From contig JASGHO010000001.1 in assembly GCA_047602305.1 (NCBI GenBank), forward strand, positions 3,720,001-3,784,000: a stretch of 64,000 nucleotides of DNA, given 5' to 3'. Position numbers and translations under genes: made by a program. The stretch is from Ancrocorticia sp047602305. Its GTDB lineage: Bacteria > Actinomycetota > Actinomycetes > Actinomycetales > Actinomycetaceae. This document shows, piece by piece, positions 8,444 through 15,989 of this stretch (position 1 is its first letter; every line of letters starts with the position of its first letter). The notes beneath the pieces were generated by a model, which worked only from the letters and a program-made list of their open reading frames with translations, had not been told where the DNA came from and did not search any database.

Positions 8444-8728
8444 TTATCTCATGAACATGTGGATTGTTCCGGTGGATGTTGGAATGATCCAGAATTTTGC
8501 TTCGAGTCGCCAACGGATTTCATCTTGCATCCGTCTGAAGGCTTCTAGAATCGAGAGTTCTCGCAATTCCTCAAGATCCAGAGAGCTGATCTGGTCACTC
8601 AGTAGTTCCTCGTCCTGGAATTCTCTGCAGAGCACGTCCCATGACGGGTAGCTGCCTGCGAAGCGATTGCTGAACTCTTGGACTAGATCGCTTTTGCCGT
8701 CGACGCGTGTTTGCTTGGTTTCTTTCAT
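8444..8728 (-). CDS. Hypothetical element protein
   Basis: 94 residues from ATG at 8728 (MKETKQTRVDGKSDLVQEF), with GGAGGGACAAG before it. A longer frame upstream to 8953 is low-complexity and lacks an RBS. The protein is acidic and helical, with DLEELRELSILEAFRRMQDEIRWRLEAKF forming one amphipathic helix. I recognise no domain. It is the last gene of the minus-strand operon that starts near 14.2 kb. Confidence 0.6.
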   Translation of the reverse strand: MKETKQTRVDGKSDLVQEFSNRFAGSYPSWDVLCREFQDEELLSDQISSLDLEELRELSILEAFRRMQDEIRWRLEAKFWIIPTSTGTIHMFMR

Positions 8729-8810
8729 CTTGTCCCTCCTTTCGGGATGGTTGGTGTTAATCCGGGCTGGTAGCACCGGTCCTGGTACACCATCTCGGTC
8801 GATGGTGGGG

Positions 8811-9209
8811 CTAGCGGTAGAAGACGTGGTGTTGTCCGTAGAGTTCGATGATGCTGTAGACCTCGTTGATGTAGGCGGTGAAGAGTGGGCGGTTCCAGGT
8901 GAGGAGTTCGGGTTGGATGCCTTGTCCGGCGCGGAATTCGTTGAGGGCGTCATTCCAGCCGAGGGCGTCGAGTTCGTTGTCGAGGAGTTGGTCGATGGTG
9001 TCCCAGGTGGTGGCGTAGACGTCGGTGAATGTCTCGGCGATGGCGGGGTCTTCGGGGTTGGTGTCTTCTAGCAGTAGGTAGGCAGCGAAAGGTGTGCCGT
9101 GAACGGCATAAGCCTCGGTGATGCGGTGGCGGGCGTGCTCACTCAATGGTGCTGTGATGTGGTTGAGGAGATAGTGGATGTCTCCTTCCTCGTGGGTGGT
9201 GTGTTCCAT
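8811..9209 (-). CDS. Hypothetical acidic element protein
   Basis: 132 residues from ATG at 9209, with a strong AAAGGAGGAACCC upstream. It is very acidic, with aromatic residues spread along its length (NEFRAGQGIQPELLTWNRPLFTAYINEVYSII). Acidic DNA mimics such as anti-restriction proteins are common in conjugative elements, but no motif supports that here. It sits between the replication-relaxation gene and the small helical protein, in operon order. Confidence 0.65.
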   Translation of the reverse strand: MEHTTHEEGDIHYLLNHITAPLSEHARHRITEAYAVHGTPFAAYLLLEDTNPEDPAIAETFTDVYATTWDTIDQLLDNELDALGWNDALNEFRAGQGIQPELLTWNRPLFTAYINEVYSIIELYGQHHVFYR

Positions 9210-9261
9210 GGGTTCCTCCTTTCAAGAGAATTAGTTACACGTAGGGACTGGTGGGCGTTAG

Positions 9262-10056
9262 TTAGGGTGGTTCTCGCAGGGTGGCGATGAGCTGGTCGGG
9301 CGTGGTGAGGACGAACAGGCGCGGATTAAGGATCTTGTCGGCGCCCAAGGCGGCGTGGAGGCGTTCGATCCGGGTGTGGGTGGGCAGTACCCATAGGACG
9401 CGGGGAAAGACGCCGTGTTCGGTGTGGGCGCGTCTGGTTACCCGGTAGTCCTCGTAGGCGTGGCATTTACGCAGTAGGACGGGGAGGGATTCGGTGCCTT
9501 GGTCGATCTCGATATACCAGTGGTCGTCATAGTCGACACTACTCAGGGTGACCATGAGGTCGGGTTTGAGGATGGTGGTGGCTCCTTGGGGTGTGAGATA
9601 GCTGCGCCATGCCTGGGTTTCGATCTCCATCCGATCGATACGGAATCCCCCTGCCCGTTCGCTCTCGATGAGTTGGACTCGGGTTTCGGTGATCGCCAAC
9701 GTGTGGGCGAGGAAGAGATGGGAGGGTTCGTGGAAGCGTCGCCGTGGGGCATCCGCGGGTGTGGTGAGGCGGTCGCCGATAACGTCGAGGCACCAGATGT
9801 AGGCGGCAGAGCCGCGGAGGTTACCACCGACACGGCGTTCGAGCCGGGTCAGGATACGCAGGGTGAGGAGCCGGTCAAGGACTCGGATGCAGGCACGGGT
9901 GGCAGCGCCCTGGGTGGTGTGATGGGTGAAGAACAGGCGCCGCAGCTGGGTGGTGGTGGCGTAGCGGTGTTGGTAGATACAGCGGATGATCTGCCAGTCC
10001 CGCTCGCTGAGGCGCTCGGCTATCTGTGCCACGTCTGCTTTACTTGCCCGGCTCAT
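9262..10056 (-). CDS. Replication-relaxation family protein
   Basis: 264 residues from ATG at 10056, with AAAGGAGAAGAAC upstream. The N-terminal winged-helix part (SERDWQIIRCIYQHRYATTTQLRRLFF...AATRACIRVLDRLLTLRIL) is the replication-relaxation signature. The C-terminal half (HLFLAHTLAITETRVQL, KPDLMV, WYIEIDQGTESLPVLLRKCHAYEDY) resembles a restriction-endonuclease-like core with D and E-x-D residues. These proteins accompany replication or transfer genes in actinobacterial plasmids and integrative elements. The start overlaps the stop of the preceding small frame by ATGA. Confidence 0.82.
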   Translation of the reverse strand: MSRASKADVAQIAERLSERDWQIIRCIYQHRYATTTQLRRLFFTHHTTQGAATRACIRVLDRLLTLRILTRLERRVGGNLRGSAAYIWCLDVIGDRLTTPADAPRRRFHEPSHLFLAHTLAITETRVQLIESERAGGFRIDRMEIETQAWRSYLTPQGATTILKPDLMVTLSSVDYDDHWYIEIDQGTESLPVLLRKCHAYEDYRVTRRAHTEHGVFPRVLWVLPTHTRIERLHAALGADKILNPRLFVLTTPDQLIATLREPP

Positions 10057-10331
10057 GTTCTTCTCCTTTCTGTCAATTTTTTTAATTCATCGAAACGAGA
10101 TGCGAGATGGATCGTGGAATGTGGAGGAACGAATGAGGCTGCGAGGGGTGTGGGGACGGTGAGGGATGTGGGGTGGTTGGGCGGGTGAGGAGAGAATCGA
10201 GGATCAGTTGCCTCCCTTACTCGCCCATGTACGGCGAGATGTCGGGGATCGCGTGCACGGTTGGGTGCAGCGAGATGATGGTCGAGACGACCCCTGACAG
10301 GACGCCTTCTCTGGGTTGCGGGTGTGGTCAT
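10053..10331 (-). CDS. Small ORF coupled at both ends (uncertain)
   Basis: 92 residues, rich in Arg, Pro and His, no recognised domain. Its ATG overlaps the stop of the coupling ATPase gene by ATGA, and its stop overlaps the ATG of the replication-relaxation gene by ATGA, which is what a translationally coupled gene looks like. Against it are the skewed composition and the lack of an RBS of its own. Another frame over 10217-10327, continuing directly after the ATPase stop, also looks protein-like. Confidence 0.35.
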   Translation of the reverse strand: MTTPATQRRRPVRGRLDHHLAAPNRARDPRHLAVHGRVREATDPRFSPHPPNHPTSLTVPTPLAASFVPPHSTIHLASRFDELKKLTERRRT

Positions 10332-12463
10332 TGTGGTCTCCGTGGGGTGCGCCCGAATAGTTCATCGTCTGGATCGTTCGGATCATCTGGAGGGACGGGC
10401 GCGGTCGGTGGGGTTTGTGTTGTTGGTATGGAATGGGCGCCGTAGCGGGTTTGACTTTCGGTGATAAGGGTGTACGGGGCACAGGTTTGCGGGGGTGGCG
10501 GCAGAGTGCGTCCGGAAAACCAGCTGGTGTGGTGACCGTGGTTCATGAGCTGCGTATAGATCTCGTATTGCCGCAGTCCTACAAAATCTTCAGGCGCCAA
10601 GGGAGTGTTGCGAGCGGCAGTGGTGGCGTCTGCGGGTGGCAGGGTGAAGACGATTTTGTTACGGGCGTTGTTGTCGATACTGGCGAGGAGCTTGGCGGGC
10701 ATCTGGTCACGGTATTGGTGGGCAAGGTGCCAGGCAACACGCAGGGAGCGGGATTGCTCGAGGGCTTCCCCGAGATCACCGTCGAGGTGGAGAAAGTTCT
10801 GAGCTTCATCGACATAGATACTGACCGGGGTGCGTTGACGCTCGGGGATGATGGCTCTGGCGAGAGTGAGTTGCCAGAGTTGTCCGACGATGAGCGAGCC
10901 AAGCAGCGAGGCGGATTGAGCACCGAGGAGTCCTTTGTTGAGGGTGACGATGACGATCCGCGGCGTGGCGAACAATTCACTGAGCTGGAAGCGGGGTTCG
11001 GGTTGATCCAGGACGGCACGCAGTCCGGGACGGAGCAGGAACTGGCGCAGCCTCGACATGACTGGGGCGATCGCTGCTCCTTGCCCGCTAGGGCTGAGGT
11101 CTTCCCATTGTGCCCAGAACGAGCCGAGCCCAGCGTCGTCGTCAATACGGGCGGTCAGGGCGCGCCGGAAGCTGGCATCGGTTAAGAGGCGTGGCAGTTG
11201 AACGAGGGTGGCACCCGGGGCGTGCATGAGGGTGAGGAGGCTGGCGTGGAGTACGTCAGAGGTGCGGGGTCCGAACGCTGAGGGAAATAAGCCTTTGAAG
11301 ATGGCGAGCACGCTGTCGGCGACCAGTGGGCGCCGCTCCACACTGGTGGCGAGTGGGTTGATACCGACCGGGTGGGTCATGGTCGGATCGATAACTACCA
11401 CATCGCTATAGCGTTCTTGGGGGATGAGTGAGAGTGTGTCCATTGCCAGGTCACGCTTGGGATCAATGAGTACCAGTGAGCGCCCTGCCGCGATATCTGC
11501 CTTGATGAGGTGGAGTAACACGGTGGATTTACCGGTACCGGTAGGTCCGACAATATGGGTATGGAAACACGCGTCCTCAATCCTCACCCCGATCGGCACC
11601 TCCGCCCCTGGCGCTGTCGTGACCGCGAATGCCCGCTCTGCCACTGGACGGTAGGTTTCGGGTGGGGCGAGGAGTCGCGGATGTAGCGAGGGTAGCCCAG
11701 GCAGATCTGCCTCTCCTACCGGTAGCGCCAGGAATGCTGCCGTCTCCGACGGCGTCAGGCGCAGCGGGAGCCGTAACGGGATGATGGCGGCATCGACGGC
11801 GTCGGGTTTGTCGGGAGTGAGGTTGACACGAGTGCCACTAGATTGCAGTTCGCGTAGTGCTGCGAGCACACGCTGGACAAGCATCATACGGCGCGCCTTA
11901 TCTTTGGCGGAGACCCCGATACGGACTACGGCACGGAAGCGGTACTGGTCGAGTTTGTGCTTGACCCGTGAACGCACCTCACTACTTGCCGGTCGAGTAC
12001 CACTCAGGAGCTTGCTCCACACCGACAGTGTCGGATCCTCGGTGGTAGGAGAAACAAGTTCGGGTGGCTGGGCAGTGCCCAGGATGACCTGGATGACCAG
12101 TACCTCCTCGGGACGACTAGCACTTGCTAAGGCGACCAGGAGCGCGGCGAGCATCTGCTCACTGCCCTCGATCGCGAGGGATAAGACACGTTGGCGGATC
12201 TGGAGGCGCCCGCACCGTTCCGCCTCCCGGCGCGCACTCGCCAGCTTGGTGAGTGCCGCGCCGGGAACCAGGCGTGTGAGTAGTCCTGATGCTTCTGCCA
12301 CATCGGCAGGGGCACCGCCGAGCAGGTAGCGGATCTGCCCGGCTTCACTGCGTGCTTCCCACACCAGTGCTCCGCGCGAGGTGTCACTAGCAAACCGTGT
12401 CAACAACCCGGTCACGGTAGCAGCGGGTAGTGGTCGTGACCAGTGCACCTGCCGCCACATCAT
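10328..12463 (-). CDS. Type IV coupling ATPase (TraD/VirD4-like conjugative transfer protein)
   Basis: About 711 residues. The ATG at 12463 forms TGATG with the stop of the upstream small gene and has GGAGG 7 bases before it. Walker A is HIVGPTGTGKSTVLLHLI, followed by the VLIDPKRDLAMDTL strand. Walker B is VSIYVDEAQNFLHLDGDLGEALEQSRSLR, as in the TraM-recognition domain of coupling proteins. These hexameric ATPases at the inner membrane hand DNA to the conjugation channel. No transmembrane helix is obvious at the N-terminus. The surroundings lack a relaxase and other channel genes, so transfer would need help from elsewhere. An unrelated DNA-pumping ATPase (HerA-like) is a less likely reading. 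Confidence 0.85.
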   Translation of the reverse strand: MMWRQVHWSRPLPAATVTGLLTRFASDTSRGALVWEARSEAGQIRYLLGGAPADVAEASGLLTRLVPGAALTKLASARREAERCGRLQIRQRVLSLAIEGSEQMLAALLVALASASRPEEVLVIQVILGTAQPPELVSPTTEDPTLSVWSKLLSGTRPASSEVRSRVKHKLDQYRFRAVVRIGVSAKDKARRMMLVQRVLAALRELQSSGTRVNLTPDKPDAVDAAIIPLRLPLRLTPSETAAFLALPVGEADLPGLPSLHPRLLAPPETYRPVAERAFAVTTAPGAEVPIGVRIEDACFHTHIVGPTGTGKSTVLLHLIKADIAAGRSLVLIDPKRDLAMDTLSLIPQERYSDVVVIDPTMTHPVGINPLATSVERRPLVADSVLAIFKGLFPSAFGPRTSDVLHASLLTLMHAPGATLVQLPRLLTDASFRRALTARIDDDAGLGSFWAQWEDLSPSGQGAAIAPVMSRLRQFLLRPGLRAVLDQPEPRFQLSELFATPRIVIVTLNKGLLGAQSASLLGSLIVGQLWQLTLARAIIPERQRTPVSIYVDEAQNFLHLDGDLGEALEQSRSLRVAWHLAHQYRDQMPAKLLASIDNNARNKIVFTLPPADATTAARNTPLAPEDFVGLRQYEIYTQLMNHGHHTSWFSGRTLPPPPQTCAPYTLITESQTRYGAHSIPTTQTPPTAPVPPDDPNDPDDELFGRTPRRPQ

Positions 12464-12636
12464 CACACATCCTCCTTCCGGATCTCGGGCTGCTTACGGG
12501 ACTTGACGGTGTCCTCGCTCATCGCGGCATGTTCCAGCACTGCCCGGGCAAGGGCTTCATAGTCGATCTTGGCGCGACGCTGGGTACGTACCGCGATCCG
12601 GTACTCACGTCGCGGTCTGCCACGCCGACGACTCAC
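12463..12636 (-). CDS. Small basic protein upstream of the coupling ATPase
   Basis: 57 residues from GTG at 12636, with AGGAGG eight bases upstream. It reads MSRRRGRPRREYRIAVRTQR and ends RKEDV. It is strongly basic at the N-terminus with a helical Ala-rich middle (KIDYEALARAVLEHAA). It resembles small DNA-binding or antitoxin-like companions of transfer genes, but no family is recognised. Its stop overlaps the ATPase start (TGATG), so translation is coupled. Confidence 0.65.
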   Translation of the reverse strand: MSRRRGRPRREYRIAVRTQRRAKIDYEALARAVLEHAAMSEDTVKSRKQPEIRKEDV

Positions 12637-12646
12637 GACACGCCTC

Positions 12647-12835
12647 CTACCAGAGCCGTGCCTGGTACACCCGCCACGCCACAACCACCACCCCAATGAT
12701 GAGTGCGGCGCCGACGATCCACATCCAGACCTGCGACAACAACTCGACCGCCAACCAGACCAGGAGCGCCACACCAAACAGTTTCCACGCTGCATCCACC
12801 AGCCCATCGATAACATTCCGAGGATCTGAGGACAT
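12647..12835 (-). CDS. Small membrane protein
   Basis: 62 residues from ATG at 12835 (MSSDPRNVIDGLVDAAW), GGAGG nine bases upstream. Two hydrophobic helices (LFGVALLVWLAVELL and VWMWIVGAALIIGVVVVAW) are separated by a few residues and followed by a basic YQARLW end. Probably an inner-membrane accessory of the transfer operon. It ends 10 bp before the next gene. Confidence 0.65.
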   Translation of the reverse strand: MSSDPRNVIDGLVDAAWKLFGVALLVWLAVELLSQVWMWIVGAALIIGVVVVAWRVYQARLW

Positions 12836-12867
12836 CTGCACTCGCCTCCTTTCCTAACACCAGTGGT

Positions 12868-13449
12868 CTACGCATGATGGTCGCCTCCCCGTGTGTGGTC
12901 GCTTGGGACGGGATAACCCGGGATTGAGATATCTGAGTCAATCTCGTTACCCCACGCCAGCCAGCCCGGCTGGCGACGGCGAGCAAACAATTCCAGGAAC
13001 GGACCATCCGACAACCGCTCGATCACCGCGTACTGTTCCTCGGGTTTATGTGAGTGATCCTGCAACGGCGCATACATCCAGGTGCCCTGGCCGCGAAACT
13101 TCACCGGTGCCTTCCCGCGCGTGCCCAGCAGCAAGTGCTCGGTCTGGTTACGCAGATAGTTCCCCAGTCCCAAACGAGGCTTGATCCACGTCAGCGGCGA
13201 CCGATACGTGAAGCCCCAGGCCTCCATCACCTCGATCCCTTCCTTGATCGCCCCATTGATCACCCACAAATACAGATGCGAGTTGTCTTCAGCCAACTCA
13301 GCGACCGGCATGTTCTTGATCCGCTCCAAGGTCATGAGGTCGTAATGCCTACTCGCTCCCAGACCTCCTTTCTGCTGGATGTCCCACGGCGGGTCAGCCA
13401 AGATAGTTTTGAACCTCAAAGGCTCTGGTGAAGATTTGCTGGTGGTCAT
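12868..13449 (-). CDS. MT-A70 family DNA adenine methyltransferase
   Basis: 193 residues from ATG at 13449, with AAAGGAGGACGCT upstream. The catalytic DPPW motif is present in LRFKTILADPPWDIQQKG, followed by HYDLMTLERIKNMPVAELA, LYLWVINGAI, the TWIKPRLGLGNYLRNQTEHLLLGTRGK segment and FLELFARR...GWLAWGNE. This is the standard MT-A70 layout for S-adenosylmethionine-dependent N6-adenine methylation. No restriction partner is nearby. Its role may be to mask the element from host restriction or to mark replication origins; both are inference. Confidence 0.88.
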   Translation of the reverse strand: MTTSKSSPEPLRFKTILADPPWDIQQKGGLGASRHYDLMTLERIKNMPVAELAEDNSHLYLWVINGAIKEGIEVMEAWGFTYRSPLTWIKPRLGLGNYLRNQTEHLLLGTRGKAPVKFRGQGTWMYAPLQDHSHKPEEQYAVIERLSDGPFLELFARRRQPGWLAWGNEIDSDISIPGYPVPSDHTRGGDHHA

Positions 13450-13598
13450 AGCGTCCTCCTTTCTTCTTGCCGCTACGGTCATGTCTGGCATGAACGTTCG
13501 CAGCGGCTGTTCGTGTCCTGAGTTATGACGGATAGCTACAGAACTAGCAACCATCCGATCGGACACCACCCCACACGCGAGGCGGCATCCGACCCGAC

Positions 13599-13850
13599 TC
13601 ACCAACGCGACCCACGCCCGGGCTGTTGCCGGTTCATGTTCTCCCGTGCCGCCTTGAGCATCTGCTCGGTCGCCCGGTAGGTTGCCCACTGCATGCGAGC
13701 CTGGGTAGCAGCACGCTCGGCTTCAATCTGGCGGATCTGCCGCCGCCGCCGATCCGCGAGATACCCCACCCCCAGCAGCGCCAACCAACCAACAGCGGCA
13801 AGGACGACGAGCGCGCAGACAATGGCAAGAAACGTGATGAACATGCTCAT
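13599..13850 (-). CDS. Single-pass membrane protein with basic helical tail
   Basis: 83 residues. An N-terminal hydrophobic helix (MSMFITFLAIVCALVVLAAVG) continues to a second short hydrophobic stretch, then a charged helix (RRRRQIRQIEAERAATQARM) with coiled-coil character. GGAGG precedes the ATG. Its start overlaps the end of the upstream gene (13847), so the two are translated together. A role in transfer or envelope attachment is inferred from context. Confidence 0.65.
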   Translation of the reverse strand: MSMFITFLAIVCALVVLAAVGWLALLGVGYLADRRRRQIRQIEAERAATQARMQWATYRATEQMLKAARENMNRQQPGRGSRW

Positions 13851-14164
13851 GACAGCCTCCGGGAAAAGCCATGCAGCTCGTTCATCATGGTCAGGGTGTG
13901 TGCCTGCCCGATCTGCGCCAGACGAAACGCTGCTACTGGGACAGCCTCAGCCAACTGGATCTCTAACTGGGTCACCATCGCCGTGCCCTGCAAGGCACGA
14001 GTGGCTACCATGTCCAACGCATCCAACCTGGCATGCTCCACATGAGCTTTCGCTGCCGCCTGAGCAACCTGACGCTCTGCCTGGGAGGCGATACGAGACA
14101 ACTCCCGCCCATGCGCCGACCACTGTGAACCAGCAGCCCCGGTCAATCTCTGCAACTCTGACAT
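13847..14164 (-). CDS. Hypothetical helical protein, first gene of the transfer operon
   Basis: 105 residues from ATG at 14164, with AAAGGAGAACACA upstream. Predicted to be almost entirely helical (ELSRIASQAERQVAQAAAKAHVEHARLDALDMVA), without Cys. No family recognised. It opens a run of about ten minus-strand genes down to 8.4 kb, most with their own GGAGG-type RBS. It is divergent from the 14267 gene, so the 14165-14266 gap holds both promoters. Confidence 0.6.
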   Translation of the reverse strand: MSELQRLTGAAGSQWSAHGRELSRIASQAERQVAQAAAKAHVEHARLDALDMVATRALQGTAMVTQLEIQLAEAVPVAAFRLAQIGQAHTLTMMNELHGFSRRLS

Positions 14165-14266
14165 TGTGTTCTCCTTTGCTCGTGAAACTTGTTGTCGTGC
14201 ATCAATTACACGTCAGTGGTGTCTATCTGGTCGTGACACGAAAGTGACATCTGGAGTGCGGCTAGC

Positions 14267-15115
14267 ATGAGAAGTATGAAGCGAGCAGACAAAGAGGAGC
14301 CAGGCATCAGTAGCGATACTGCGTCGCTGCTGGAGCAGCGAGTACGTGCCGAGCTGCTGACGGCACGTAAGTCCAGTGAAGGATTGTCGCCTAATAGCAT
14401 GGCTCGCTGTCTCACACTGACCGCGCTACTTGGTGATGGCGATCCACGAGTGGCTTTCACCCAGCTCCAGACCCGCATACTAGAGACGATCGACCAAGAT
14501 GATGATGTGACACCGATTCTCGCCGCGTCCTACTCGCTGGGCTTTGCCAGCAAAGGCACGACTCATCTCGATCGCTTGACTGACTTTGGAGAAGACTATG
14601 GCTACGAAGCCCGCCAAGCCCGTCGGCATTCCGACAAAGGCATCAACGAACTGACGCGTCTGATCTGCTCGAACTGGCTTCTGCACACCGTCCCCACCGC
14701 CGAAGTTACCGTGGTCGGGCAACCGGACGGCACCTTCCTGCTGATGGTGCGGACGAAACAGCAATGGTTCGTGGACATGCACGAGTTCACCATCCGCCGT
14801 CAGACTGAGTACGGACTTGAACTATGGACACCACAGCCCGAGTTCATTGACGCTCCGCAACCAGAAGACAGCTATGAATCCGAACAGCCAAACACTGCAC
14901 GAGAGACGGCTTGGGTTGTGAAACAGCTATGTCAACCCATCCAGCTACCTGTACCACAAAAAGAAAGTCCAGTCGCAATACGACTGGACTGGCAAGGAGA
15001 GGTGTGGCCGAGATGGAGCCTCAGGGTCATGGGACGGTGGGACGGTGGGACTATAGTGGAGAGCCGGACTATTGGGGCGAGTGTGGTGTTGGCAGTCGAG
15101 AGGCCATTCGTATAG
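14267..15115 (+). CDS. Hypothetical element protein
   Basis: 282 residues from ATG at 14267, with GGAG about ten bases upstream. The N-terminal half is helical (TASLLEQRVRAELLTARKSSEGLSPNSMARCLTLTALLGDGDPRVAF). The middle (SNWLLHTVPTAEVTVVGQPDGTFLLMVRTKQQWFVDMHEFTIRR) looks like a beta-rich domain. No known domain is recognised. The sequence is divergent from the transfer operon, a usual place for a regulator. Odd point: a perfect hairpin with a minus-strand T tract lies within the last 150 bp of the frame, and the terminal ~50 residues are less protein-like. Confidence 0.65.
   Translation: MRSMKRADKEEPGISSDTASLLEQRVRAELLTARKSSEGLSPNSMARCLTLTALLGDGDPRVAFTQLQTRILETIDQDDDVTPILAASYSLGFASKGTTHLDRLTDFGEDYGYEARQARRHSDKGINELTRLICSNWLLHTVPTAEVTVVGQPDGTFLLMVRTKQQWFVDMHEFTIRRQTEYGLELWTPQPEFIDAPQPEDSYESEQPNTARETAWVVKQLCQPIQLPVPQKESPVAIRLDWQGEVWPRWSLRVMGRWDGGTIVESRTIGASVVLAVERPFV
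14966..14990 (-). terminator. Hairpin with minus-strand T tract inside a coding frame
   Basis: AGTCCAGTCG and CGACTGGACT form a perfect 10-bp stem with a 5-base loop. Read on the minus strand it is followed by TTCTTTTT, the form of an intrinsic terminator. It would stop transcription entering from the right, shielding the transfer region from the SIR2 block. Confidence 0.45.
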
Positions 15116-15512
15116 GTGGCGCGATCATAAGTAAACGGAACTTTGCGGTCTTGTGAAGAAAGTTCTCGTAACGGTGCCTTATATGACGAAGCGGGGCAAA
15201 GTTAGTAAACATTTCCACGAAATGATGGAATGCTGAATTTAGATACGTTATCCTTTAGAAAATAGATTTGATTTCAGACATGCAGTGACATGTCCTGCTC
15301 CGAGGCATCTGTTCATGTCTGCGGTGCATAGAAGGAATAAGGGTTTGACATGAGAGATATCCTGGTGAGGCAGCAAGCGCCTACTGGGAGGACTCCGTCA
15401 CTAATCCATAGGACTAGCGGTTGTCTAGGTATCCTCTCTTTTCCTGCACGATGTGGACGGTTGGGCTACTGTGTCATTACGAATTCAATTTCATGTGATA
15501 TAATAGTCGTGT
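15116..15512 (+). promoter_or_regulatory. AT-rich intergenic region with extended -10 promoter
   Basis: About 400 bp, clearly AT-richer than the transfer operon, without a gene I can support. At its right end TGATATAAT (15496-15504) is a perfect extended -10 (TGnTATAAT). Transcription starting about seven bases later would begin at or next to the ATG at 15513, giving a leaderless mRNA. A short frame at 15350-15715 overlaps this and has no recognisable content. Confidence 0.6.
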
Positions 15513-15974
15513 ATGACTCACGAAGCTCCTCAACCACCGGAACGAAAAATTGGCCAAGAAGATCTGGAAATCTTGCGGGGCATTATTGGGCGAGTGGGCG
15601 TAGAAGAGGTTCAGAGAGCACTTCACCTCATTGCGTTAGCCATGCAGACGGCGAGCAGTACTCCGTCAGCAAGCAGATACACGGCGGAACATCAGACTTT
15701 TTCAAGCTGCCCTAAGGCTGATGCGTATAGCATTGAGAATTTGGCTGTAGAGAAGCAGGACGGAATTAAGAAAATGACAGTTGAAACTCCGATCTACGCG
15801 AAAGAAATCCTTGCGGAGATTGAAGCAAAAGGAAACCACCAGAAGTTCGATGACATTGAGAGCAACAATATAAACCAAGCGGCTATCGTCTTGGGAATAG
15901 AAAGGGCTTTGAATGTTTCACGGAAAGAAGCGGCGCAGCTTTATGCACAACTTCTCCCGATTGTCTCTGAATGA
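15513..15974 (+). CDS. Hypothetical partner gene upstream of SIR2-GAF
   Basis: 153 residues. The ATG sits 8 bases after a TGATATAAT extended -10, so translation is probably leaderless; no RBS is present. An N-terminal helical segment (GQEDLEILRGIIGRVGVEEVQRALHLIALAM) leads through a Ser-rich linker to a second helical part (KEILAEIEAKGNHQ...NQAAIVLGIERALNVSRKEAAQLYAQLLPIV). No family recognised. The stop is 13 bp before the start of the SIR2-like gene and the base composition is the same, so the two probably form one operon and arrived together. A regulatory or sensor role for the SIR2 protein is conceivable but unsupported. Confidence 0.6.
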   Translation: MTHEAPQPPERKIGQEDLEILRGIIGRVGVEEVQRALHLIALAMQTASSTPSASRYTAEHQTFSSCPKADAYSIENLAVEKQDGIKKMTVETPIYAKEILAEIEAKGNHQKFDDIESNNINQAAIVLGIERALNVSRKEAAQLYAQLLPIVSE

Positions 15975-15989
15975 TTGTGAAATAGAGAG

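Noticed and set aside
9499..10188. 229-residue plus-strand frame
   Set aside because: Antisense to the replication-relaxation gene, no RBS, no recognisable domain.
15350..15715. 121-residue plus frame overlapping the leaderless gene
   Set aside because: It overlaps 15513-15974 in another frame, lacks a promoter, and its content is not protein-like.
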